This document shows, piece by piece, positions 24,884 to 31,395 of a stretch of 64,000 nt of DNA. The notes beneath the pieces are model-generated. The model worked only from the letters and a program-made list of their open reading frames with translations, was not told the origin of the DNA and did not search any database. The position numbers and the translations under genes were made by a program. This stretch comes from Flavobacterium aquidurense (GTDB lineage Bacteria > Bacteroidota > Bacteroidia > Flavobacteriales > Flavobacteriaceae): the NCBI GenBank assembly GCA_900107365.1, contig FNPS01000003.1, forward strand, positions 310,001 through 374,000, written 5' to 3'. How positions within the stretch are numbered: the first letter of the stretch is position 1; the number at the start of each line of letters is the position of its first letter.

Positions 24884-24949
24884 TACTTTTGCCACACTTA
24901 AAAAAAACTTCTCCAAATGGACGATTATTATTCGTTAGTATTTAATTAA
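24884..24949 (+). promoter_or_regulatory. corA -7 element and 10-codon leader ORF
   Basis: TACTTTTG at 24884-24891 matches TAnnTTTG, with a TTG 16 bases upstream (24865-24867). The resulting leader of about 105 nt contains a tiny ORF at 24917-24949 (ATG GAC GAT ... TAA, ten codons). Whether the ORF is translated is unknown. Confidence 0.45.
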
Positions 24950-24999
24950 AGCGGCTTTTGAAAATTTCAAAATGCTGCGATAACACCTGTATTTTTGAA

Positions 25000-25926
25000 A
25001 TGAAAGCCTTTTACACAAACAATAACGGATTAATCGAAATCCCAAAATGGACGCCTAACTGTTGGATTAATATTGAAGATCCATCAGAAACCGAAAAAAA
25101 ATACCTACTAGAAGAACTTCAAATTCCCGAAGCATTTTACAATGATATCGAAGATATCGACGAAAGACCACGTATCGAAATCGAAGACGGCTGGACGCTG
25201 ATCATCATGCGTGTTCCCATAAAAAGTAATGATATTAAACTTCCTTTTCAGACCATTCCGCTCGGCGTGATTTTTAAAGGCGATATTTGTGTAACAATCA
25301 CTTTTTACAAAACAGAAATCATCCATGATTTTATGCTGTATTCCAAACGGAAAAACATTCAGGTTAAGGATAATCTCGACTGGGTTTTGAGATTACTGCT
25401 TTCTTCAAGTGTCTGGTACTTAAAGTATCTGAAACAAGTCAATCAGAAAATAAAACTGGCCGAAGATAATTTGGAGAAATCCATTAAAAACGAAGAACTA
25501 CAGGCCCTACTTCAAATCGAGAAATGTTTAGTATTCTTTATTACTTCGCTAAAAGCAAACGATGTTTTGTTTCAACGCATTAAAAATCTAAAAGCATACA
25601 AAGCAGATTATGATTTAGATTTGCTCGAAGATGTCGAAATCGAATTAAGTCAGGCACAGGATACAGCCAATATTTACAGCAATATCCTGACCGGAATGAT
25701 GGACGCTTATGCCTCCGTAATTTCGAATAATATGAATAACATCATGAAGCAAATGACTTCAATTTCTATTATTTTAATGATTCCGACATTAATCGCCAGT
25801 TTATACGGAATGAATGTCCCAAATGGTCTTGAAGAAAGCAAATACGGCATTTGGATTCTTCTTTTAGTTTCTGTCGTGCTATCCGCTTTTGGAGTGTTTC
25901 TTTTCAAAAGAAGAAGATGGTTTTGA
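25000..25926 (+). CDS. CorA-type divalent-cation transporter
   Basis: 308-residue inner-membrane protein from the ATG at 25000; a TTG at 24958 would add 14 unlikely residues. The large soluble N-domain ends in long helices (LAEDNLEKSIKNEELQ, DVEIELSQAQDTANIYSN). Two C-terminal membrane segments follow, with the pore signature YGMN (YGMNVPNG) between them, and a basic tail (KRRRWF). The family carries Mg2+, Co2+ or, in ZntB relatives, Zn2+. The loop after GMN reads VPNGLEESKYG rather than the common MPEL, so ion preference is uncertain. Confidence 0.9.
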   Translation: MKAFYTNNNGLIEIPKWTPNCWINIEDPSETEKKYLLEELQIPEAFYNDIEDIDERPRIEIEDGWTLIIMRVPIKSNDIKLPFQTIPLGVIFKGDICVTITFYKTEIIHDFMLYSKRKNIQVKDNLDWVLRLLLSSSVWYLKYLKQVNQKIKLAEDNLEKSIKNEELQALLQIEKCLVFFITSLKANDVLFQRIKNLKAYKADYDLDLLEDVEIELSQAQDTANIYSNILTGMMDAYASVISNNMNNIMKQMTSISIILMIPTLIASLYGMNVPNGLEESKYGIWILLLVSVVLSAFGVFLFKRRRWF

Positions 25927-25951
25927 TTAAAAATTGAAATAATAAAGTATA

Positions 25952-25979
25952 AGGCCTGTTCATTTGAATAGGCTTTTTT
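25952..25979 (+). terminator. Terminator after corA
   Basis: GCCTGTTCA pairs with TGAATAGGC (one G-U) across a very short loop, followed by six T. Confidence 0.72.
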
Positions 25980-25991
25980 GTTTTATAATCT

Positions 25992-26104
25992 GGGCGTGAC
26001 CGTATTTACAAAAGGCGCTACTTAACATACCGCTTATGTGCGCCTTTCGCAAATACGGTCGGGCTATCCATGCTACTTCGGTAGCTTACTCCTATCCCTC
26101 ACGC
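25992..26104. ncRNA. Branched, RNA-like structured element (dispersed repeat candidate)
   Basis: The sequence can fold into a three-way junction. A closing stem pairs GCGTGA (25994-25999) with TCACGC (26099-26104). A long arm pairs about CCGTATTT with AAATACGG (26000-26007 / 26051-26058), AAAGGCGC with GCGCCTTT (26011-26018 / 26040-26047) and ACATA with TATGT (26025-26029 / 26035-26039). A UUCG tetraloop hairpin is GCTAC-TTCG-GTAGC (26072-26085). It is GC-richer than its flanks and non-coding. Elements with GGGCGT...TCGGGCT...CCCTCACGC words recur, as I recall, in Flavobacterium genomes. Transcription and strand are unknown. Confidence 0.6.
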
Positions 26105-26172
26105 GACTCTCCGTTAATAAGAAGTTCTAATTTTCTTTTCGGCTTTTTTAATTGAGAATGGAAATATATGTA

Positions 26173-26300
26173 GTCCCTTCAGGACAAAAAGAGTAGCTAT
26201 AATTGTTTACTACCAATATCTAACTCCTAACGGAGTATCTCGTAGAGATTAAATGTTGGTAGAAAAAACATTCAAGAAACCGCAAATTATCCCTAGGGAT
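26173..26300. repeat. Cluster of three short hairpin repeats
   Basis: Three near-perfect 12-14-base palindromes in spacer DNA: GTCCCTTCAGGAC (26173-26185), ACTCCTAACGGAGT (26223-26236) and ATCCCTAGGGAT (26289-26300). They match the style of the four hairpins at 30804-30961, with different stem letters but preserved pairing. Together with 25992-26104 they fill the 495-base gap between corA and the next gene. Confidence 0.65.
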
Positions 26301-26372
26301 TACAGATTTTAGATAAAGAAAACCTATTCAAAGGAAAAAAAAAAAGCACCATAAAAAAATCACCTTTTCTAC

Positions 26373-26412
26373 TTGTCAATTCAAAATAAAATATAACTTT
26401 GCAATACAAAGT
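26373..26412 (+). promoter_or_regulatory. Promoter with overlapping palindromic operator (ACTTTG-N5-CAAAGT)
   Basis: TTG (26373-26375), 18-base spacer and TAACTTTG (26394-26401) form a full promoter. The palindrome ACTTTG-CAATA-CAAAGT (26396-26412) overlaps the -7 box and the expected start site, the typical position for a repressor. The same palindrome recurs at 27388-27406 in the same operon, which encodes a winged-helix regulator. Confidence 0.72.
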
Positions 26413-26421
26413 ACTTTATTT

Positions 26422-27066
26422 ATGAATCAGAAGCACCAAGAAGATTTAGCACATATTCGTTCCATGATGGAACGCTCTTCAAGATTTATATCCCTAAGCG
26501 GACTTTCAGGAGTTTTTGCCGGACTTTCTGCTTTAATTGGCGGATTGTATGTTTATCAATTGTTTAAGATAAACGGAGTTGATTATTTTGGTCAGGGAGG
26601 ATATGATGAGGGAGGATATGATGAAGTAGTACGTACAATTCCATTTAAATTGGTTTCAGAACTAGTTGTGACCGGAATTGTTATTTTGGTTTGTGCATTT
26701 GTGTTTGGATTGGCATTTACAATCAGAAAAAGTAAAAAGTATAATTTACCTATTTGGACATCGGCTACAAAAAAAATGCTTTTTAATCTGGCAATTCCAT
26801 TAACAGTCGGCGGTATATTTTGTTTGTCACTTTTATACCATCAAAACTATGGTTTGATAGCACCTGCAACTTTACTTTTTTACGGATTGGCACTTATTAA
26901 TGCTGAGAAATATACTTTCTCGGATATTAAATATTTAGGATATTGTCAATTGATTTTAGGAAGTATTTCTCTTTTTTTTATTGGATATGGTTTAGTTTTT
27001 TGGATCATTGGATTTGGTATTTTGCATATCTTGTACGGATTAATAATGTTCAAAAAGTATAAATAA
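26422..27066 (+). CDS. Conserved membrane protein, six predicted TM segments
   Basis: 214 residues. After a short soluble N-terminus (HQEDLAHIRSMMERSSRF) there are about six hydrophobic segments. One loop contains a perfect peptide duplication, GGYDE-GGYDE, caused by a 15-base tandem repeat at 26596-26625. The function is unknown. Proteins starting with a HIRSMMERSSRFISLSGLSG-like motif usually sit beside a small winged-helix regulator in Flavobacteria, as here (8 bases downstream). Expression is probably controlled by the palindrome in its promoter. Confidence 0.8.
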   Translation: MNQKHQEDLAHIRSMMERSSRFISLSGLSGVFAGLSALIGGLYVYQLFKINGVDYFGQGGYDEGGYDEVVRTIPFKLVSELVVTGIVILVCAFVFGLAFTIRKSKKYNLPIWTSATKKMLFNLAIPLTVGGIFCLSLLYHQNYGLIAPATLLFYGLALINAEKYTFSDIKYLGYCQLILGSISLFFIGYGLVFWIIGFGILHILYGLIMFKKYK

Positions 27067-27074
27067 TCCACGCA

Positions 27075-27365
27075 ATGGGAATTATTGATAAATTAAATAA
27101 AGATTTTGAAAGCCGTGTCAGATTGGGAATTATGTCCGTTCTGATGGTGAATGAGTGGGTAGATTTTACCGAAATGAAAACCTTGTTAAATATTACAGAT
27201 GGTAATTTAGCCAGTCATGCTTCAGCACTTGAGAAATCAGAATATATTGCAGTAAAAAAGGAGTTTGTTGGCAAAAAGCCAAAAACTTCGTACCAAGTTA
27301 CACCTAGAGGACGTGCGGCTTTTAAAGAGCACTTATCATACCTTGAAAAATTAATGAAATCGTAA
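27075..27365 (+). CDS. Winged-helix transcriptional regulator
   Basis: 96-residue DNA-binding protein made of essentially one winged helix-turn-helix. Helices lie around RVRLGIMSVLMV and DFTEMKTLLNITDGNLASHASALEKSEYI (the last part being the recognition helix), followed by the wing AVKKEFVGKKPKTSYQVTPRG and a C-terminal helix for dimerisation. This matches the small MarR/PadR-like HTH_27 type. It is the only regulator in the operon, and matching palindromes lie at both ends, so autoregulation by direct binding is the simplest reading (inference). Confidence 0.88.
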   Translation: MGIIDKLNKDFESRVRLGIMSVLMVNEWVDFTEMKTLLNITDGNLASHASALEKSEYIAVKKEFVGKKPKTSYQVTPRGRAAFKEHLSYLEKLMKS

Positions 27366-27387
27366 TAACTATATTTTTTTATCTAAA

Positions 27388-27406
27388 TACTTTGAAACAC
27401 AAAGTA
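27388..27406 (+). promoter_or_regulatory. Palindromic operator TACTTTG-N5-CAAAGTA
   Basis: Perfect 7-bp palindrome around the spacer AAACA, 18 bases before the ATG of the third gene of the operon. It is the same half-site and spacing as the operator at 26396-26412. The left half resembles a -7 box (TACTTTG), so it may cover an internal promoter. Confidence 0.68.
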
Positions 27407-27424
27407 CTTTTAAATCTTAAAACA

Positions 27425-28813
27425 ATGAAAAAACACCAAATTATTCTAGCTTGCAGTTTGATTTTTACACTGCTTTTTTACAACGAGTCAATGGGAGTGA
27501 ACCTCGCTATTTTTGGACTATTATTAACCGGATTTATCTGTTACTTCTTTCAGGATCGGTTCATAGATAGATCTCATTTGATTTTAGTTGTGACTTCGGT
27601 TCTGTCCTGTTTGGCTTTTGCCTGGTATGGAGATTTTGCTTCTTTTCTGGCATTGGCAATGTCAATTCTGTTTTTACAGTTTAAAACGCAGGATCCTAAA
27701 CTGAAAATAGTTCAGATATTTCCACTTGTATTTTTAAACGGAATTACTTCATTGGGGCGCGTTTTAATGTTTAAACAATGGCTTCCGGAAAAGAAAATCC
27801 ATAATAACTTTGCTAAGAAATTAGTTGCTTTCTTTGTTATCCCGGCTATTTTTTTAATCTTGTTTTTTATAGTGTATTCATTCGGAAGTGATCATTTCTC
27901 TTCTTTATTTACAGATTACACTTTAGATATCAATCTTGGAAACCTTATAATAATTGGTATTCTCGGGTTCTATATTTCATTTAGTTTCTGGAATTACTGG
28001 ATTCCTGAAGTTTGTTATGAAAAAAATGAGCTGCTGGATAATGATTTTAAGAACATAATCGAAGTAAAGAATCAAAATACCTTTTCATTTCTTGATCTGG
28101 ACTTCGAGAGAAAGAGTGGTGTAATTACTTTGATACTATTAAATTTCATGCTTGTGGTATTTATTGTAACCTACAATTACGAGCAATTTTTTGAAGTAGT
28201 AGAAAAATCTAATTTAAGTGCCGATACGCATCAAAGAGTAAATTCAGTAATCTTTTCAATTCTAATGGCGGTTGGGGTGATTGCCTTTTATTTCAAAGGC
28301 GGATTCAATTTTGATAAAAAAGCAGTTCACCTTAAAACACTGGCTAAAATTTGGATTGTCTTAAATGGTCTTTTGATCGTAAGTGCTTTTCTAAAAAATT
28401 CAGAATATGTTTCCTATTTCGGATTAACATATAAACGATTAGGAGTTTATGCTTTTCTTACTTTAGCTATTATTGGTTTGGTGTATGTGTTTTTTAAAAT
28501 AAAAAAACAAAAAACAAATGCCTATCTCATCAACCAAATGGTATGGTATTTCTATGCGACAGTTCTTTTATGCAGTTATGTAAACTGGGGAAATTTAATT
28601 ACGAATTACAATATTTCAGTAAATAAAACCGTAGAACCTGCATTTTTAAGCGATTTGAATTTTAATGATGAAGCCCGAAGAGCCTATTTTTTAAAGAACA
28701 ATTTAGACGGACAAAAAACCGAAATCAGAAGAGAAGAAACCATTGAAGAATATCAAAACACTACGTTTTTATCGAAAGCGTTGTATTATGAGTTTTTAAA
28801 TAGTAAAAGATAA
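27425..28813 (+). CDS. Polytopic membrane protein, DUF4153/DUF4173-like
   Basis: 462 residues from the ATG at 27425. The TTG-started version from 27392 would begin inside the operator and was rejected. There are about ten or more hydrophobic segments and a soluble C-terminal part (about 405-462: NDEARRAYFLKNNLDGQ, ending SKALYYEFLNSKR). The segment YFGLTYKRLGVYAFLTLAIIGL resembles the GLT-x-x-R-x-x-V/Y motif that I associate with DUF4153/DUF4173 proteins, whose function is unknown. It is the last gene of the regulator-containing operon and is followed by a terminator. Confidence 0.8.
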   Translation: MKKHQIILACSLIFTLLFYNESMGVNLAIFGLLLTGFICYFFQDRFIDRSHLILVVTSVLSCLAFAWYGDFASFLALAMSILFLQFKTQDPKLKIVQIFPLVFLNGITSLGRVLMFKQWLPEKKIHNNFAKKLVAFFVIPAIFLILFFIVYSFGSDHFSSLFTDYTLDINLGNLIIIGILGFYISFSFWNYWIPEVCYEKNELLDNDFKNIIEVKNQNTFSFLDLDFERKSGVITLILLNFMLVVFIVTYNYEQFFEVVEKSNLSADTHQRVNSVIFSILMAVGVIAFYFKGGFNFDKKAVHLKTLAKIWIVLNGLLIVSAFLKNSEYVSYFGLTYKRLGVYAFLTLAIIGLVYVFFKIKKQKTNAYLINQMVWYFYATVLLCSYVNWGNLITNYNISVNKTVEPAFLSDLNFNDEARRAYFLKNNLDGQKTEIRREETIEEYQNTTFLSKALYYEFLNSKR

Positions 28814-28825
28814 TAAAGATAAAAG

Positions 28826-28856
28826 ATCCCATTAACTGTAGTTAGTGGGATTTTAT
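28826..28856 (+). terminator. Terminator after the DUF4153-like gene
   Basis: ATCCCATTAACT pairs with AGTTAGTGGGAT (one G-U) across a tiny loop, followed by a T-rich tract. Confidence 0.75.
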
Positions 28857-29017
28857 TTTAGTTTAACGATTAAAATTCTTCAATAGAAGAAAATTTCTTA
28901 CATTGTAATGTTTTAGAATATTTAATTTTAAACATAACTTATTATTGTGATTTCATGGTTTATAATTATGTCTTTCATTTTATATTAAAGCAACATCTTA
29001 AAGTACTGTAATACATA

Positions 29018-29590
29018 ATGGAAGATTTGGAACATCAGATTAAGAATGAAAAAATTCGTCAAGAATGGATTGAATATAGGAATTCCGTACTTGATAATAA
29101 AAGCAAGAGCCAAGACGATTTTGAAAAATATATAAATATTTTAGCATCAGGAGGCCTTGTGCTTTCATTAACTTTCTTTGAAAAAATTGTCCCTTTAACA
29201 CAAGCAATTTTTAAACCATTTGTTATAATCGGAATGTTTTTAATGGTTATAACTTTATTGTCAAATTTATATTCTCATTATAAATCTATTATTGATTCTG
29301 ATTCAACAATAAAAGAGATTGATGAAGAAAAATATAATGATATTTTTAGAAACATAGATAAAAGAAATAGAAAAATTAACAGATTGAATCAGGTTTCAAT
29401 TTGGGCGTTAATTTTTGGAATAATGTGTTTAATAATCTTTGTAGCAATAAATATATATCATATGAATAACGACAATCAAAAAGTACAAGAAAGGCCTAAT
29501 CATCCCAGCCCGTCTATAGAAAGACAAGAGAAAGGAAGAACTACACCACCTCCTCCAAGAAATAATCCATCGCCAAATCCGAAAAAATAA
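29018..29590 (+). CDS. Small membrane protein with coiled-coil N-terminus, accessory type
   Basis: 190 residues. The N-terminal helix (KIRQEWIEYRNSVLDNKSK, about 10-30) leads into two adjacent membrane segments (about 44-62 and 68-86), then a charged cytoplasmic helix and a third membrane segment (about 128-147). The C-terminal 40 residues are rich in proline, asparagine and lysine. The pattern 'Q/S-x-D-F-E-K-Y-I-x-x-L-A-S-G-G-L-V-L-S-L-x-F' is one I remember from many otherwise unannotated bacterial membrane proteins in variable regions. No function is known to me. A 61-residue ORF follows after 3 bases, suggesting a two-gene unit. Confidence 0.7.
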   Translation: MEDLEHQIKNEKIRQEWIEYRNSVLDNKSKSQDDFEKYINILASGGLVLSLTFFEKIVPLTQAIFKPFVIIGMFLMVITLLSNLYSHYKSIIDSDSTIKEIDEEKYNDIFRNIDKRNRKINRLNQVSIWALIFGIMCLIIFVAINIYHMNNDNQKVQERPNHPSPSIERQEKGRTTPPPPRNNPSPNPKK

Positions 29591-29593
29591 TAT

Positions 29594-29779
29594 ATGAACA
29601 AAGATGAATTAAATAAAAAAAGTAGAATTTTATCTGATATAGTAAAGAAATTAGATATTTCAGAAACAAGTCGAAATTTTGAGCAAAGGATAGTTGCAGG
29701 TCGCGCAACTCCAACGCCTTCGTTTTCAATAAAACCGAAGGAGGTAATTGTCAAACCTACAAAAGATGACGAAAAATAA
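29594..29779 (+). CDS. Small hydrophilic protein, probable partner of the preceding gene
   Basis: 61 residues, highly charged, no signal or membrane segment. The N-terminal half is predicted helical (DELNKKSRILSDIVKKLDI). The C-terminal half is proline/threonine-rich and ends in a charged tail. It begins 3 bases after the previous stop and is followed by a terminator, so a real co-translated gene is likely. The family is not recognised. Confidence 0.55.
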   Translation: MNKDELNKKSRILSDIVKKLDISETSRNFEQRIVAGRATPTPSFSIKPKEVIVKPTKDDEK

Positions 29780-29826
29780 GATTAAAGTGATTTATATTAG
29801 ATATATTTTTTTAAATATAAACATAA

Positions 29827-29866
29827 AAAATCCCATATGCATTCATCTGCAGATGGGATTTTTGTA
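29827..29866. terminator. Bidirectional terminator between the small gene and rluF
   Basis: AAAATCCCATATG pairs with CAGATGGGATTTT (one mismatch) around a 10-nt loop, with A/T runs on both sides, between convergent genes. Confidence 0.82.
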
Positions 29867-29879
29867 TAATAATTAAATT

Positions 29880-30704
29880 CTAATAATCTCCTTTTTTCTT
29901 GAATCGGGGATCGTGTTTTGAAATAAATTCTGTTCTTCTGGTTGGAGCAGTTTTAGGACTTTCTACTTTTGGTAAACTCGCTTCCTCCGTTTTACTCGAT
30001 GGCTCAATCAAATGATTCAATTCTTTGATTTCATCATCAGTCAAATCACGGTATCGACCTACAGGAACATCTAAAGAAATATTGATAATTCGGATACGTT
30101 TCAAAGCCGTTACATCATAACCCAGATATTCGGTCATTCTACGAATCTGACGGTTTAAACCTTGCGTTAGAATAATTTTAAAAGTGTATTTACTGATTTG
30201 TTCTACTTTACATTTTCTGGTTACAGTATCCAAAATCGGAACACCATCTCCCATTCTTTGTATAAAACGATCCGTAATTGGTTTGTTTACGGTAACTGTA
30301 TATTCTTTTTCGTGATTATTTCTGGCACGTAAAATCTTGTTTACGATATCACCATCATTCGTCATAAAAATTAATCCTTCACTGGCTTTGTCCAATCTTC
30401 CAATCGGAAAAATACGTTTTGGGTAATTAATATAATCGACAATGTTATTTCGAACTTCTAAGTTGGTTGTACACTCAATGCCAACCGGTTTGTTGAAAGC
30501 CAGATAGACCAATTTTTCGTGTTTCTCTACGATCAATTTTCCGTCGATGCGTATTTCATCATCCGGCGAAACTTTAGTCCCCATTTCAGGTACAACTCCA
30601 TTTATTGTTACGCGTCCTTCTTCAATTAACTTATCCGCCTCGCGACGAGAACAATAACCTGTTTCTCCAATAAATTTATTCAGACGTTTTAAATTCTCTT
30701 CCAT
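29880..30704 (-). CDS. rluF: 23S rRNA pseudouridine synthase RluF
   Basis: 274 residues. The N-terminal S4 RNA-binding domain (about 6-52: RLNKFIGETGYCSRREADKLIEEGRV) is followed by the RsuA/RluB/E/F catalytic domain, with GRLDKASEGLIFMTNDG containing the catalytic aspartate and GLNRQIRRMTEYLGYDV. The last 35 residues are a basic, disordered extension (RRTEFISKHDPRFKKKGDY). RluF modifies U2604 of 23S rRNA in E. coli; assignment to RluF rather than RluB/E rests on overall resemblance. A -7 element ends only 5 bases before the ATG. Confidence 0.9.
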   Translation of the reverse strand: MEENLKRLNKFIGETGYCSRREADKLIEEGRVTINGVVPEMGTKVSPDDEIRIDGKLIVEKHEKLVYLAFNKPVGIECTTNLEVRNNIVDYINYPKRIFPIGRLDKASEGLIFMTNDGDIVNKILRARNNHEKEYTVTVNKPITDRFIQRMGDGVPILDTVTRKCKVEQISKYTFKIILTQGLNRQIRRMTEYLGYDVTALKRIRIINISLDVPVGRYRDLTDDEIKELNHLIEPSSKTEEASLPKVESPKTAPTRRTEFISKHDPRFKKKGDY

Positions 30705-30708
30705 ACTG

Positions 30709-30716
30709 CAAAAGTA
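30709..30716 (-). promoter_or_regulatory. rluF -7 element TACTTTTG, nearly leaderless
   Basis: CAAAAGTA on the plus strand is TACTTTTG on the minus strand and ends 5 bases before the rluF ATG at 30704. If used, transcription would start at or next to the start codon. No -33 TTG is evident. Confidence 0.45.
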
Positions 30717-30730
30717 GGCAAAATTTAAAT

Positions 30731-30758
30731 TTTAGACTTTAGATTTTAGATTTTAGAT
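30731..30758. repeat. Heptad tandem repeat (TTTAGAY x4)
   Basis: One TTTAGAC followed by three TTTAGAT in exact 7-base register. Related words occur at 53538-53607 and, inverted, at 54327-54361. It lies in the 331-base gap upstream of rluF. Confidence 0.75.
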
Positions 30759-30803
30759 TGTGGGAGTTCTTAGAATTTTAGATTTTTATACAATATAGCT
30801 AAA

Positions 30804-30961
30804 GCTCCATCGGAGCACTACGTTTATAGCTAATTCACAAATTCAGTAATAAAAGCTCCAGCGGAGCGATACTTATATTATGCCAATATTAACATTTCGC
30901 CCCACTGGGGCTTGATAATTCGCTTTAATCATTTTCTATAAACATATTGTCCCGCGGGGAC
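30804..30961. repeat. Cluster of four 13-nt hairpins with covarying stems
   Basis: GCTCC-ATC-GGAGC (30804-30816), GCTCC-AGC-GGAGC (30855-30867), GCCCC-ACT-GGGGC (30899-30911) and GTCCC-GCG-GGGAC (30949-30961) each have 5-bp stems and 3-nt loops, spaced 38-51 bases apart start to start. Stem bases change in compensating pairs. They occupy most of the gap between rluF and the ABM-domain gene. Confidence 0.75.
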
Positions 30962-31000
30962 TTCCTTTTATTTCTATCCTATTTTGATCAAGATAAAAAC

Positions 31001-31035
31001 CTTAGAATCTTAGTATCTCAGAACCTTAGAACCTT
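31001..31035. repeat. Octad tandem repeat (CTTAGNNN x4) at a gene end
   Basis: Four 8-base units, CTTAGAAT, CTTAGTAT, CTCAGAAC and CTTAGAAC, then CTT. The array ends at 31035, directly against the stop codon of the ABM gene (31036-31038). Copies at 33306-33345 and 37368-37402 have the same register. Confidence 0.75.
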
Positions 31036-31380
31036 CTATCTATGAAAACCAGAACTATCGCTAGGCGTCTCCTTCCGATCAAACATCCCATAATCTCTCA
31101 CAACATGAGCAATTCTCAACTGATAATCTTTAAAAACTTCATTTCGTCCCTTTGCCTGAGCATGACGATGCATTTCTAAATTTCGCCACTGCTGAATGCT
31201 TTGCTCATCTTTCCAAAAAGATAATGACAAAACTTTTTCAGGATTACTAAAACTCTGAAAACGCTCTATAGAAATAAATCCTTCAATGTGATCCAATTCT
31301 GGACGCAGACTTGCCGCGATATTTAAATATTCTTCTTTTTTTCCTTCGTTTGGAATAACTTCAAAAATTACAGCTATCAT
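31036..31380 (-). CDS. Antibiotic-biosynthesis-monooxygenase (ABM) domain protein
   Basis: 114 residues, a single ferredoxin-like ABM domain. Key pieces are MIAVIFEVIPNEGK, PELDHIEGFISIERFQS and LSLSFWKDEQSIQQWRN followed by MHRHAQAKGR. The tail is short and charged. Relatives include small oxygenases and IsdG/HmoB-type haem-degrading enzymes; the exact substrate is not visible. It begins 15 bases after the stop of the P450 gene and is probably co-transcribed with it, so both may act on the same small molecule. Confidence 0.82.
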   Translation of the reverse strand: MIAVIFEVIPNEGKKEEYLNIAASLRPELDHIEGFISIERFQSFSNPEKVLSLSFWKDEQSIQQWRNLEMHRHAQAKGRNEVFKDYQLRIAHVVRDYGMFDRKETPSDSSGFHR

Positions 31381-31395
31381 GATTTTTTATTTTAA

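Noticed and set aside
27392..27424. TTG start of the DUF4153-like gene
   Set aside because: The codon is inside the palindromic operator; the ATG at 27425 starts directly before the first membrane segment.
29500..29754. Minus-strand ORFs opposite the small accessory pair
   Set aside because: They overlap both plus-strand genes and the terminator lies on the plus-strand side; no supporting motif.
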